64,000 nt of DNA from Acidobacteriota bacterium. GTDB lineage: Bacteria > Acidobacteriota > Thermoanaerobaculia > Gp7-AA8. Below the pieces are notes generated by a model that saw nothing but the letters and a program-made list of their open reading frames with translations, made no database searches and was not told where the DNA came from. Both the position numbers and the translations under genes were made by a program. The stretch is from contig QHVT01000009.1 in NCBI GenBank assembly GCA_003223645.1, positions 62,001-126,000 on the forward strand. The letters are read 5' to 3'. Shown here one piece after another: positions 1 to 7,614 of the stretch (its first letter is position 1; every line of letters begins with the position of its first letter).

Positions 1-90
1 CAGCAATTGATTGAAGAGACGGCGCAGTCCCATCTCTTCGAGGAGGCGCCGGATCAGGTCGGGGTCGAGGTGGCCGTAGCGATGTCTCAT
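1..90 (-). CDS. VWA-type protein, N-terminus only (partial at window edge)
   Basis: The reverse strand begins with an ATG at position 90 and reads MRHRYGHLDPDLIRRLLEEM before running off the window. The 30 visible residues are too few to identify a domain. It lies downstream of, and on the same strand as, the MoxR/ChlI-like AAA ATPase at 729-2321, and in many bacteria such ATPases are followed by a von Willebrand factor A protein that they act with. The VWA assignment therefore rests on context only. Confidence 0.4.
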   Translation of the reverse strand, partial: MRHRYGHLDPDLIRRLLEEMGLRRLFNQLL

Positions 91-166
91 GCAGGGCTGA
101 GTGCTGGGTGCTGAGTGCTGGGTGCTGGGAGCTCGGCTTCTAACTCAGCACCCAGCACCCAGCACT
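91..166. repeat. Heptamer tandem repeat with facing complementary arms (GTGCTGA/GTGCTGG family)
   Basis: Between two minus-strand genes, units of GTGCTGG and GTGCTGA run in tandem at about 97-128. They are answered by complementary CAGCACC/CAGCACT units at about 145-166, with a short GC-rich spacer. The RNA would form a long imperfect hairpin. The same unit returns at 62371-62400. Confidence 0.8.
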
Positions 167-169
167 GTT

Positions 170-604
170 TTACGCCTCTCCGAGAGGCTTGTTTTTCTCT
201 AACTTTTCGATCCACTTCGCGATCGTCGGATTGTTCGGCAGATGCTCGCGCGCTTCTTCGAGCGACACGAGCGCGTCGTCTTCGCGGCCCATGACCAAAA
301 GAATCTGCACGCGCAATTCCACGAGCGCCTGATACAACGCGAAGTCGGTGACTTTTTGTTGCGACAGGAGCGACATCGCGCGCGTGACGAATTTCAGCGC
401 GACGTCGGGCTTCGAATCGTTGAGCGCGTCCGCCGCGAAACGATGAAGCATCCTCGGCGAGTCGCCGAGGAAGGACTTCGCGTCGACGAATTGAAGCAGC
501 GCCTCGCGCACGACCGACTCCTGGTCGGGAAACCATCCGTCGCGGATGATCCGGTCGATCTGCCGCGAGAGCTCATTCGGGATGTCGGCCGAGACTTTGG
601 TCAT
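170..604 (-). CDS. Ribbon-helix-helix protein with TPR-like C-terminal half
   Basis: The 144-residue protein opens with a CopG/ParD-like ribbon-helix-helix region (VSADIPNELSRQIDRIIRDG, then ESVVREALLQFV, residues 4-41). Family members bind DNA as dimers, often as antitoxins. The rest (about 55-140) is alpha-helical and looks like two or three TPR-like helix pairs (ALKFVTRAMSLL, DDALVSLEEAREHLPNNPTIAKW). No toxin partner is adjacent; its neighbours are an AAA ATPase and a probable VWA protein on the same strand, so it may regulate or scaffold that complex. The joint of a DNA-binding ribbon to a TPR-like tail is uncommon and the role is unknown. Confidence 0.75.
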   Translation of the reverse strand: MTKVSADIPNELSRQIDRIIRDGWFPDQESVVREALLQFVDAKSFLGDSPRMLHRFAADALNDSKPDVALKFVTRAMSLLSQQKVTDFALYQALVELRVQILLVMGREDDALVSLEEAREHLPNNPTIAKWIEKLEKNKPLGEA

Positions 605-650
605 TGCCTTGTCTGGTTTCCTGGTTCTCTAGTTTATCCCGCGCGAAGAG

Positions 651-730
651 TGGTTGCGCGGTTGCTCGGTCGCGCGGTGGGGTGGGCGGGCCGCGCAACT
701 GCGCGACCGCGTAACCGCGCAACCCAACCT
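651..730. repeat. Octamer tandem repeat with facing arms (GTTGCGCG/CGCAACCG family)
   Basis: Roughly four 8-base units (GTTGCGCG, GTTGCTCG, GTCGCGCG) are followed by complementary units (CGCAACTG, CGCGACCG, CGTAACCG, CGCAACCC), so the region is an imperfect inverted repeat. It fills most of the gap between the AAA ATPase and the ribbon-helix-helix gene. A second copy of the same family is at 7520-7613. Position 631-649 just before it repeats AGTTTATCCCGCGCGAAGA, the arm sequence of the element at 25116-25333. Confidence 0.75.
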
Positions 731-2321
731 ATCGAACCGTCCGTAAAACGTTGAACTTCATCAGCTCCTGGAACGTGATCGTCGAGTCGAGGTCTTCGCG
801 CGCGAGGCGGAGCGCCTGGTGCAATCCTTCGAGCACCATCTCCATCCAGAACGCGAGCTCTTCGTCGCGCTTCGGACTCGCGTACTTGCGCGCGACGTCG
901 GCGAGGCGCGGCACGCGCGACAGCTCGCGGAAGTATTCGGCGAATGGCTGTTCATCCGACAACGTGATCTTGTTGCCGTCCGCGAACCACGCCAGGATCG
1001 ATTCGTAGCCTGGCTCGCTCGGGGCAGCGGCGGGTGGCGGTTCTTCGCGCTGCTGCTGCTGTTCTTTTTTCTTTTGGCGGCGTCCCGAGAACATGTCGTC
1101 GAGCTCGTCGTGGTCGATCTCGCCGTAGCGCTTCTCGCGCGCTGCGCGCTCGTTCACGCCCGCGCGCTCGATCGCCGGGAACTTCGTCGAGAACAATTTC
1201 CCGACCGTCTCGCCGATCAGTTTTCGCGCGACGACTTCCGCGCCCTGCTGCTCCCCTTCGTACACCATCTCCACTTTTCCGGTGACCGCCGGCAGCACCA
1301 TGTTGAGATCGCAGAGTCGCGGGAAGACATATTTGTCGCCGGTCATCGCGGCGCGGCGCTCGAGATTCGATTGCAGCAATTCCATCGCCGCGATCGTCAG
1401 TCGCGCGGACACGCCCGACGACTGATCGACGAGCTCCGATCCGCGCGCGGTGAACGCGATCGACTCGACGAGATCGCGCACGTACGGCGGAATGTCGATC
1501 GACGCGGCTCCGTCGCGATCGAGCCACGCTTCCTGATCGGTGATGCGCCGCGCGGTCTCGACGCTCTGCGGATAGTGCGTGAGGATCTGTGAGTCGATGC
1601 GGTCCTTCAGCGGCGTGATGATGTTCCCGCGGCTCGTGTAGTCCTCGGGGTTCGCGCTGAAGACGAGCACGACGTCCATCGGAATGCGCACCGGAAATCC
1701 GCGGATCTGCAGGTCGCGCTCTTCGAGAATGTTGAGCAGCGCAACCTGAATGCGCGGCGCGAGATCAGGCAGCTCGTTGATCGCGAAGATGCCGCGATTC
1801 GTGCGCGGGATGATGCCGTAGTGGATCACTTCCTCGTCGGCGTACGTGAGGCGCTGATTCGCGGCTTTGATCGGATCGATGTCGCCGATGAGATCGGCGA
1901 CCGTGACGTCGGGCGTCGCGAGTTTTTCGCGATAACGCAGATCGCGCGGAATCCACGCGATCGGCAGGTCGTCACCTTTCTCGACGGCAAGCCGCCGGCA
2001 GCGTTTGCACGTCGGCTGATACGGCGTGTCGTTGATCTCGCAGCCGTCGATCGTCGGAATGTGCTCGTCGAGGAGTGACGTCAGCGCGCGGAGAATGCGC
2101 GTCTTCGCCTGTCCGCGAAGGCCGAGGAGGATGATGTCGTGCCTGGAGAGGATCGCGTTGTGAATCGCGGGAATGACGGTGCGCTCGTAGCCGTGGATGC
2201 CGGGGAACGTCTTCTCGCCGCGCGCGATTTTGCCGAGGAGATTCGCGCGCATCTCGTCCTTGACCGAGCGGACCTGATAGCCCGACGCGCGCAACTCTCC
2301 GAGAATGTGGATCTGCGTCAT
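729..2321 (-). CDS. MoxR/ChlI-like AAA+ ATPase
   Basis: A 530-residue AAA+ protein of the magnesium-chelatase/MoxR group. The Walker A loop is GLRGQAKT (residues 67-74). A Walker B/sensor region follows with NELPDLAPRIQVALLNILEE, the signature of this group, then FSANPEDYTSRGNIITPLKDR. A CxxC pair (TCKRC, about residue 105) lies in an insertion and could bind metal. The C-terminal quarter carries a glutamine- and proline-rich linker before a helical end. Such ATPases usually remodel a partner bearing a VWA domain; the minus-strand gene at the window edge may be that partner. The substrate cannot be told from sequence. Confidence 0.88.
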   Translation of the reverse strand: MTQIHILGELRASGYQVRSVKDEMRANLLGKIARGEKTFPGIHGYERTVIPAIHNAILSRHDIILLGLRGQAKTRILRALTSLLDEHIPTIDGCEINDTPYQPTCKRCRRLAVEKGDDLPIAWIPRDLRYREKLATPDVTVADLIGDIDPIKAANQRLTYADEEVIHYGIIPRTNRGIFAINELPDLAPRIQVALLNILEERDLQIRGFPVRIPMDVVLVFSANPEDYTSRGNIITPLKDRIDSQILTHYPQSVETARRITDQEAWLDRDGAASIDIPPYVRDLVESIAFTARGSELVDQSSGVSARLTIAAMELLQSNLERRAAMTGDKYVFPRLCDLNMVLPAVTGKVEMVYEGEQQGAEVVARKLIGETVGKLFSTKFPAIERAGVNERAAREKRYGEIDHDELDDMFSGRRQKKKEQQQQREEPPPAAAPSEPGYESILAWFADGNKITLSDEQPFAEYFRELSRVPRLADVARKYASPKRDEELAFWMEMVLEGLHQALRLAREDLDSTITFQELMKFNVLRTVR

Positions 2322-2352
2322 AGGGGCGTCGAGATTAGCACGAGCGGTGAGC

Positions 2353-2931
2353 TCAGGATGACGGTTGCTCCTCCGGATCGCGATTGAACTCGTTCATCGC
2401 GCGCCGGAGATCGCCGCGGCAAAACAGCACCAGCGCATCGACGGAGCGGTCGATTGCGCGATCGACGATCGGCTGTTCGTCGGGCGTGAATTCGTCCAGC
2501 ACGTAGTCGCGCAGACGCGTCTCCGGCGAGCCGATGCCGAGACGCAGCCGCGGAAAATTTTCGGAGCCGAGCTCTTCGACGATCGAGCGCATCCCGTTGT
2601 GCGTCCCCGCGGACCCGTTCGGCCGAATCCGCAACTTCCCGAGCGGCAGATCGATGTCGTCATAGACGACCATCAACTCCTCCGTCGACTCCGCGTATGC
2701 ATTGACCAGCAACCGTACCGCATCGCCCGAGAGGTTCATATAGGTAAGCGGCTTCGCCACCAGCACACTTCCGCCCGCCACCCGCCCCGTCCCCGTCATC
2801 GCGCTCTTTTCATGTCGCGCCACGGCGATGCGAAATTTTTTCGCGAACGCGTCGACCACCTGCCACCCGACGTTGTGGCGCGTCAGCGCGTATTCAGGGC
2901 CGGGATTGCCGAGACCGACGATCAATTTCAT
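2353..2931 (-). CDS. pth: Peptidyl-tRNA hydrolase
   Basis: This 192-residue cytoplasmic enzyme cleaves the ester of peptidyl-tRNA released from stalled ribosomes and so recycles tRNA. It starts MKLIVGLGNPGPEYALTRHN, holding the family's GNPG loop and the catalytic His in TRHNVGW (near residue 20). YDDIDLPLGKLRIR and GSAGTHNGMRSI give the catalytic Asp and the substrate-binding loop. Length is normal for bacterial Pth. It lies 31 bases upstream of the AAA ATPase on the same strand and is divergent from the MntA-like gene, only 18 bases away. Confidence 0.97.
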   Translation of the reverse strand: MKLIVGLGNPGPEYALTRHNVGWQVVDAFAKKFRIAVARHEKSAMTGTGRVAGGSVLVAKPLTYMNLSGDAVRLLVNAYAESTEELMVVYDDIDLPLGKLRIRPNGSAGTHNGMRSIVEELGSENFPRLRLGIGSPETRLRDYVLDEFTPDEQPIVDRAIDRSVDALVLFCRGDLRRAMNEFNRDPEEQPSS

Positions 2932-2949
2932 CCGGGTGCGAAGGGTACA

Positions 2950-3297
2950 ATGCAGAGGATGGACGCGCTACCGCCGCTGATCGCCGGCAAGCTGCCCGAA
3001 GTGCGGGCGCTGTGCGAGAAGTATCACGTGAAGCGGCTCGGCGTGTTCGGGTCGGTGGCGAAGGGAACGTTCGATCCGGAGCGAAGCGATATCGATTTCG
3101 TGGTGGAGTTCGACGAAGACCCGACGAACACGCGTTACGGCTGGGGTGGACGATTGCTTGCGATTCTGAGTGATCTCGAAAACGTATTCGGCCGCAAAGT
3201 GGACGTCGTCGAACGACGAGCGATCGAGAACCCATACTTTCATCAAGTGCTGGCGCTGACGGAACGGCCGGTCTATGAACGAACTCGAGCAGCTTGA
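2950..3297 (+). CDS. mntA: MntA-type nucleotidyltransferase antitoxin
   Basis: A 115-residue minimal nucleotidyltransferase. The signature GSVAKGTFDPERSDID (about residues 34-49) matches the GSxARG...SDxD core, in which the two Asp residues bind metal. In the MntA/HepT family this protein AMPylates the HepT toxin and silences it. The downstream hepT gene overlaps its end by 23 bases, the usual order for this pair. A start at 2959 is also possible; an AAGGG lies just upstream of 2950. The call rests on motif and partner together. Confidence 0.88.
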   Translation: MQRMDALPPLIAGKLPEVRALCEKYHVKRLGVFGSVAKGTFDPERSDIDFVVEFDEDPTNTRYGWGGRLLAILSDLENVFGRKVDVVERRAIENPYFHQVLALTERPVYERTRAA

Positions 3298-3637
3298 GCG
3301 GAAGACGCGGCTGTGGCACATCGAGAAAGCGGCCGGCAAGATCAGCAGGTTCATTGCCGAGCGCACGCTCGAGCAGTTCCTCACCGATGAAATGCTGCGA
3401 GCAGCGGTAGAGCGTGAGCTGATCACGATCGGCGAAGCAATGGCGCGCGCCGAGCAGGTCGATCCGGAGCTCGCGAACCTGATCACCGATGTTCCGGGAA
3501 TCATCGCGTGCCGCAACCAGCTCGTGCACAACTATCCGCGTATTGCGCCGGAACGGATTTGGGAGATCGTCAGCGAGCATCTCCCTCTCCTCCTCACCCA
3601 GGTCCGCGCGCTCCTCGCTGGTCAGAATCCTGCATAG
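3275..3637 (+). CDS. hepT: HepT-like ribonuclease toxin (HEPN, DUF86)
   Basis: A 120-residue all-helical HEPN-domain protein. The RNase motif R-x4-H-x-Y is present as RNQLVHNY (R80, H85, Y87), and the third residue of the family's AMPylation target is Y87. It overlaps the mntA-like gene upstream, so the two are translated together and form a toxin-antitoxin module. Such modules are mobile, often found near defense genes, but no transfer marks are visible here. All key residues are intact. Confidence 0.88.
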   Translation: MNELEQLERKTRLWHIEKAAGKISRFIAERTLEQFLTDEMLRAAVERELITIGEAMARAEQVDPELANLITDVPGIIACRNQLVHNYPRIAPERIWEIVSEHLPLLLTQVRALLAGQNPA

Positions 3638-3657
3638 TCCGCTTGAACGAATCGGGG

Positions 3658-4788
3658 ATGGACAAGCCAAGGCCGCGAATCGTCGTCGTCGACGACAATG
3701 CGAATGATGTTCAGGTCACGCGGCGCTTTCTCGAGCGGCGCGGGTATGACGCCGTTCCTGCACTCTCCGGCGAGGAAGGGCTCGAGATCGCGCAGAAGCT
3801 GATGCCGGACGCGATGGTCATCGACTATCGCATGCCGGGCATGGACGGCTTCGAGGTCACGCGCCGGCTGAAGAGCGATCCACGTCTGCAGACGATCCCC
3901 GTGCTGATGCTGACCGGCAGCGATTCCGCGCAGCACGTCGTCGAAGGGCTCGGCGCCGGCGCGGATGATTTCGTGACCAAGGGCTCCGACACCGAGGTGC
4001 TCACCGCGCGGCTGGGCGCGCTGCTGCGCATGAAGGCGTACCAGGATCAGCTGCGCCGTATGAACGAGCAGATGCGGCGCGATCTGCAGATCGCGCGGCG
4101 CGTACAGGAAGCGCTCATGCCGCAGCGTGAGTTCTGTTCGCCGCGCATGGAGATCCGATCCGCCTACATTCCGAGCGAAATGCTGTCCGGAGATTTCTAC
4201 GACTACTTCGTGCAGGATGAGAATCTCTACCTCTTCGTCGCCGACGTCTCCGGCCACGGCCTCCCTGCGGCTATCCTCGTGTCGATGCTCAAGAGCTACA
4301 TTCATACCGAGGCGGCGTCGGAGCCGTCGCTTGCGGCGTTCATGTCGTCGCTGAACGATTTTCTGTTCAGCGTCAGCCTGCCGACGCAATACGCGACGGC
4401 GATGTTCTTCCGTCTCGATGAGAACGGACAGCTCGCCTACACGAACGCGGCGCATCCGCCGTTTCTCCTCGATCAGCGCGGCGACAAAACGATCCTCCTC
4501 GAACAGCCCGGCAATCTCCTCGGCGCGATGCCGAACATGGCCTTCGAAGACTTCACCGTCAGCGTCTCGCCGGGCGACACGCTCTTCGTCTACACCGACG
4601 GGCTGACCGATCGCTGCACGCCCGGCGGCGAGTTCTATTCGATCGAGCGCGTGGCGTCGCTGATCGAGCGCGGGCGCGACGCCGACCTCGCGGCGCTGTA
4701 CGAGGCGATTTACGCGGATGTGACCGAATTCCCGACCACGGAAGAATTTCGCGACGACATCGCGTTTGTGGTTGCGCGGTTCCACTAA
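3658..4788 (+). CDS. Response regulator with PP2C/SpoIIE-type phosphatase output
   Basis: The 376-residue protein has an N-terminal receiver domain (residues about 7-125; acidic pocket VVDDN, phosphoacceptor D56 in VIDYRMPG, K in FVTKGS). A helical linker with RRDLQIARRVQEALMPQ leads to a PP2C-type SpoIIE phosphatase domain (about 180-376) holding GDFYDYF, DVSGHGLPAAI, YTDGLTDR and the final FRDDIAFVV, which supply the metal-binding Asp residues. This RsbU-like layout normally turns a phosphorylation signal into dephosphorylation of an anti-sigma antagonist. No partner anti-sigma gene is near. The ATG at 3658 is chosen because the receiver domain starts right after it. Confidence 0.92.
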   Translation: MDKPRPRIVVVDDNANDVQVTRRFLERRGYDAVPALSGEEGLEIAQKLMPDAMVIDYRMPGMDGFEVTRRLKSDPRLQTIPVLMLTGSDSAQHVVEGLGAGADDFVTKGSDTEVLTARLGALLRMKAYQDQLRRMNEQMRRDLQIARRVQEALMPQREFCSPRMEIRSAYIPSEMLSGDFYDYFVQDENLYLFVADVSGHGLPAAILVSMLKSYIHTEAASEPSLAAFMSSLNDFLFSVSLPTQYATAMFFRLDENGQLAYTNAAHPPFLLDQRGDKTILLEQPGNLLGAMPNMAFEDFTVSVSPGDTLFVYTDGLTDRCTPGGEFYSIERVASLIERGRDADLAALYEAIYADVTEFPTTEEFRDDIAFVVARFH

Positions 4789-4792
4789 CGTA

Positions 4793-5824
4793 ATGACACG
4801 AAAACTCGCCGTTTTTCTCCTGCTCCTCGCCGCCCCCGTCTCGCTCCACGCGGTCACGCCGCAGATTTTCCCCGACGACTACAAGCCGTCGCAGTGCCAG
4901 GCAAAAGATCCGTGTGCGACCTTCGACCGCTCGGCGATCACCAACGCCGGCGCGCGCATGCAGGGCTACACGAACCTCCGCGAGACCTGGATCAACACGC
5001 ACATCGACAAGCTGCAGGCGGACATCAAACCGTACTGTACGAAGCTCGCGACCTGCTACGGCACGCTCGGCAACACCAGCATGTTCTGCAACGACGTCGT
5101 GCTCACGCAGATGATGTCGGTTTGCGATCAGTGGCCGCAGAAGTCGGACGATCACGATCAGTGCTTTCTGATGATGCGCACCTACGCAACCGGCATCGAT
5201 CTCAAGGCCTGGGACACGTGGACCGCCGCGCAGGAGTGCGCGAAGGCGAACGCCACACCGGGCCCGCGGCAGATGGAGCTCATCGTCACACCGAAGACGC
5301 TTCCCCTCGACTTCGACGGCAAGCTCGTGATCTACGCGCTCGACAAAGAGACGCGCGTTCCGCTGCGCGCGATCATCAACGTCGAAGGCGAGATCCTGTA
5401 CGCGCGCGAGGCTCCCGACGGAATCACGACGACGTCGTATGCGCTGCCCTGGAAAGCGAGCCTGCGCAAGGTGACGCGCGCGGACGGCCACTCCGACATC
5501 GTGCCGCCGAAAGTGACGGTCACGCGCGAAGGCTACGAGACCATCACGTTCCCGATGCCGCTCGAAGTGCGGCCGATGGTCGCGTCGATGACGCCGGCCG
5601 TCTCGTCGTTGAAGCGCGGCAAGAACAAGATCACCGTGACGGCGATCGACTCGAAGACCGGCAAGCCGGTCGACGCGCGCGTGATGATCGGCGAGCACGA
5701 CGTCGCCGAGGCCGGACAACCGTTCGAGCTCGACCTCAAGAAGGGCGAGAAGCGCGAAGAGATCTGGGTGCGCTCGTCGTTCGAGCGATACAGCGACGTG
5801 GTGGTCGCGCCGGCGAAACGGTAG
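4793..5824 (+). CDS. Secreted protein with two Ig-like/carboxypeptidase-regulatory-like segments
   Basis: A 343-residue protein with a clear signal peptide (MTRKLAVFLLLLAAPVSLHA). The first 160 mature residues are cysteine-rich (about eight Cys) with no recognised fold. The C-terminal half has two beta-rich segments, LVIYALDKETRVPLRAIINV and ITVTAIDSKTGKPVDARVMI, resembling carboxypeptidase-regulatory or Ig-like repeats. It starts four bases after the upstream phosphatase stop and is probably co-transcribed. Function is not recognised. Confidence 0.8.
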   Translation: MTRKLAVFLLLLAAPVSLHAVTPQIFPDDYKPSQCQAKDPCATFDRSAITNAGARMQGYTNLRETWINTHIDKLQADIKPYCTKLATCYGTLGNTSMFCNDVVLTQMMSVCDQWPQKSDDHDQCFLMMRTYATGIDLKAWDTWTAAQECAKANATPGPRQMELIVTPKTLPLDFDGKLVIYALDKETRVPLRAIINVEGEILYAREAPDGITTTSYALPWKASLRKVTRADGHSDIVPPKVTVTREGYETITFPMPLEVRPMVASMTPAVSSLKRGKNKITVTAIDSKTGKPVDARVMIGEHDVAEAGQPFELDLKKGEKREEIWVRSSFERYSDVVVAPAKR

Positions 5825-5840
5825 AGGCCTTTTGCGATGC

Positions 5841-5942
5841 CTTTGTGGCGACCGCTGCCCTCAGCGGTCGCGGCGGCGCGAAGCGCCGCTGGCGCCGCCG
5901 TTAGGCGGCGCTGTGACCGCTGAGGGCAGCGGTCACCACAAC
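5841..5942. repeat. Palindromic intergenic element, family A (copy 1 of 3)
   Basis: About 100 bases with terminal inverted arms (CTTTGTGGCGACCGCTGCCC at the left, GGCAGCGGTCACCACAA at the right) and GC-rich inner hairpins. It lies between convergent genes ending at 5824 and 5950. Close copies are at 41394-41487 and 46047-46143. Possible roles are transcription termination or a REP/MITE-type element. Confidence 0.8.
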
Positions 5943-5949
5943 CTGGAGT

Positions 5950-6366
5950 TCACTCCTCTTCCAGAATCTCCTCGAGATCGCGCTCCTTCATCAACTCGCG
6001 CGTGATCCCAGCGTGCTTTTTCGTCCCGTAGTACCACGCCGACTTGATCGACGGCGACTCGGGGAACGCGCCGTCGTAGACGAAGCACTCCAGCGATCGG
6101 AGCCTTCCGTTCAACACGTGCAGCGATGCGTCGACCGGCGTCTTCACTCCGTCGAGCTCGATCTGCAGGTCGTCGAGATGCAGGAGCTTGCGATCGATCG
6201 GCTTCGCGCTCGCCGGCACGTCGAAGCGCGTGACGAAGCCGCGCGTGTTCACTTCGCGGTCGCGCACGGACGCGGCCGCGTACTGCGCGCGCAGCGCGTC
6301 CAGCAGCGGATGGTCGCCGGCCAGCAGGCCCGCGATCACCTGTCGTTCGAACTCTTCAATCGTCAT
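5950..6366 (-). CDS. Small conserved protein of unknown function
   Basis: A 138-residue soluble protein, starting at ATG 6366 (MTIEEFERQVIAGLLAG). It has an acidic C-terminus (MKERDLEEILEEE) and no motif that I recognise. A direct repeat of about 21 bases containing CGTCATCGTCACTGCGCAAC sits across its start at 6360-6403, so an upstream in-frame GTG at 6372 is part of the repeat. It is the last gene of the long minus-strand run that begins near 17022. Confidence 0.7.
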   Translation of the reverse strand: MTIEEFERQVIAGLLAGDHPLLDALRAQYAAASVRDREVNTRGFVTRFDVPASAKPIDRKLLHLDDLQIELDGVKTPVDASLHVLNGRLRSLECFVYDGAFPESPSIKSAWYYGTKKHAGITRELMKERDLEEILEEE

Positions 6367-6407
6367 CGTCACTGCGCAACGTCCGTCATCGTCACTGCGC
6401 AACGGCG

Positions 6408-7487
6408 TCACGCGATTCGCTGAAGCAACTCGACTGCCTGCGGCTTCTTTTCGTAACGCACGTCGGTCGCGGCAATCTTCTCGAGATATTTTCGCGCCTC
6501 CGCGCGGTCGTCGCGGCGCAGGTGGCAGCGCGCGATCCAGAACCAGGTGTCGACGACGTATTCGTTCTCGCTGAAGCGATGCGTCTGCACCGCTTTCTCG
6601 AACGCCTCGACGGCTTCGCCGTAGCGCTGCTGCAGGTAGCGGATGCGGCCGAGGTGCGAGAGCGCGTCGAAGTAATCGAACGAGCTCTGGTCGACGTTCT
6701 CGATCACGCGGCGATAAAACGCCTCGGCCTCCGGATACGCGCCGCGATCGAAATGGATCGCGCCGCAGAAGAGGAGTGCGTTGCGATAGAAGTAGGAGTT
6801 GAAAAACGGCGCGTTCTCGTCGAAGAGACCCAGCGCCTCTTCGAAGAGATGCAGCGCGTCGTCGAAGTCGTGCAGCGCGTACGAGTTCAGGGCCTTGAGC
6901 GCGAGCGCCTGCGCGGTGACGTTCGCGTTCGGCGCGAAGCGCAGCGAGCGATCGTGCAGGTCTTTCGCTTTTGCATAGTCGCGCTCTTCGTGCGACAAGT
7001 GACCGAGGATCACGTACGACTTGTATTTGATGTCGTTGGCCTCGTCCGACTCCTCGGACGCACACGCCGCGCTGAAACCTTCGCGCGCTTTCGCGAGGTC
7101 GGTCGCATACAAAGCAGCAACGGCGCGGTAGTACGTCGCCTCGAGCGTCGTCAGCACCGTGCTCTTCGACGCGCTGAGCTGATCGATGAACTTCGTCACG
7201 AGCTGCGCGAGGATGCGATTCTCCGAGGACGGATCGACGATGAAGTTCTGCAGGTAGACGAGACGGTTCTCGAGGATGCGCATCATCTCCAGCATGATCG
7301 TGACGCGATCCTGATCGTTCGGCGCGTCGCGGAACATGGACGCGAGCTGCCGCTGCAGCGACTGATAGAGCGTGTCGTATTCGTGCGCGGTCTTCTCGGA
7401 CAGCTCGCCCGGTTCCTTCTGCAGTTTCGCTTCGAGCGCGATGCGATCGTTGACGAGCTGCCGCAATCGTTCGGCTACGTCGGCCAT
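6408..7487 (-). CDS. TPR-repeat protein
   Basis: The 359-residue cytoplasmic protein begins with a coiled-coil-like region (MADVAERLRQLVNDRIALEA) and then consists of about six tetratricopeptide repeats from residue 120 on (for example YAKAKDLHDRSLRFAPNA, FDDALHLFEEALGLF, YGEAVEAFEKAVQTH, RAEARKYLEKIAATD). It has no signal peptide or catalytic motif. TPR arrays act as protein-binding scaffolds. It is downstream of RNase R, from which it is separated by an octamer repeat. Start at ATG 7487 is preferred over an in-frame ATG at 7511, because the family-like sequence begins there. Confidence 0.85.
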   Translation of the reverse strand: MADVAERLRQLVNDRIALEAKLQKEPGELSEKTAHEYDTLYQSLQRQLASMFRDAPNDQDRVTIMLEMMRILENRLVYLQNFIVDPSSENRILAQLVTKFIDQLSASKSTVLTTLEATYYRAVAALYATDLAKAREGFSAACASEESDEANDIKYKSYVILGHLSHEERDYAKAKDLHDRSLRFAPNANVTAQALALKALNSYALHDFDDALHLFEEALGLFDENAPFFNSYFYRNALLFCGAIHFDRGAYPEAEAFYRRVIENVDQSSFDYFDALSHLGRIRYLQQRYGEAVEAFEKAVQTHRFSENEYVVDTWFWIARCHLRRDDRAEARKYLEKIAATDVRYEKKPQAVELLQRIA

Positions 7488-7519
7488 AAATCGAAGAGTA
7501 GCAGACTGCAAATGCAGGG

Positions 7520-7613
7520 CCCGGTTACGTCGGTTGCGCGATTACGCGGTCGCGGTTACGCGGCGGCCGGGGGAAGCCGCGCAACTGCGCGACCGAGCGA
7601 CTGCGCAACCGCC
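7520..7613. repeat. Octamer tandem repeat with facing arms (GTTGCGCG/CGCAACCG family, copy 2)
   Basis: Units such as GGTTACGT, GGTTGCGC and GGTCGCGG on the left face complementary GCGCAACT, GCGCGACC and GCGCAACC on the right. It fills the gap between RNase R and the TPR gene and could form a long hairpin. It is the same family as 651-730. Confidence 0.75.
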
Positions 7614-7614
7614 G

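Noticed and set aside
4559-5719. 386-codon minus-strand frame opposite the secreted protein
   Set aside because: No domain, arginine-rich composition, and it crosses the boundary of two well-supported plus-strand genes.
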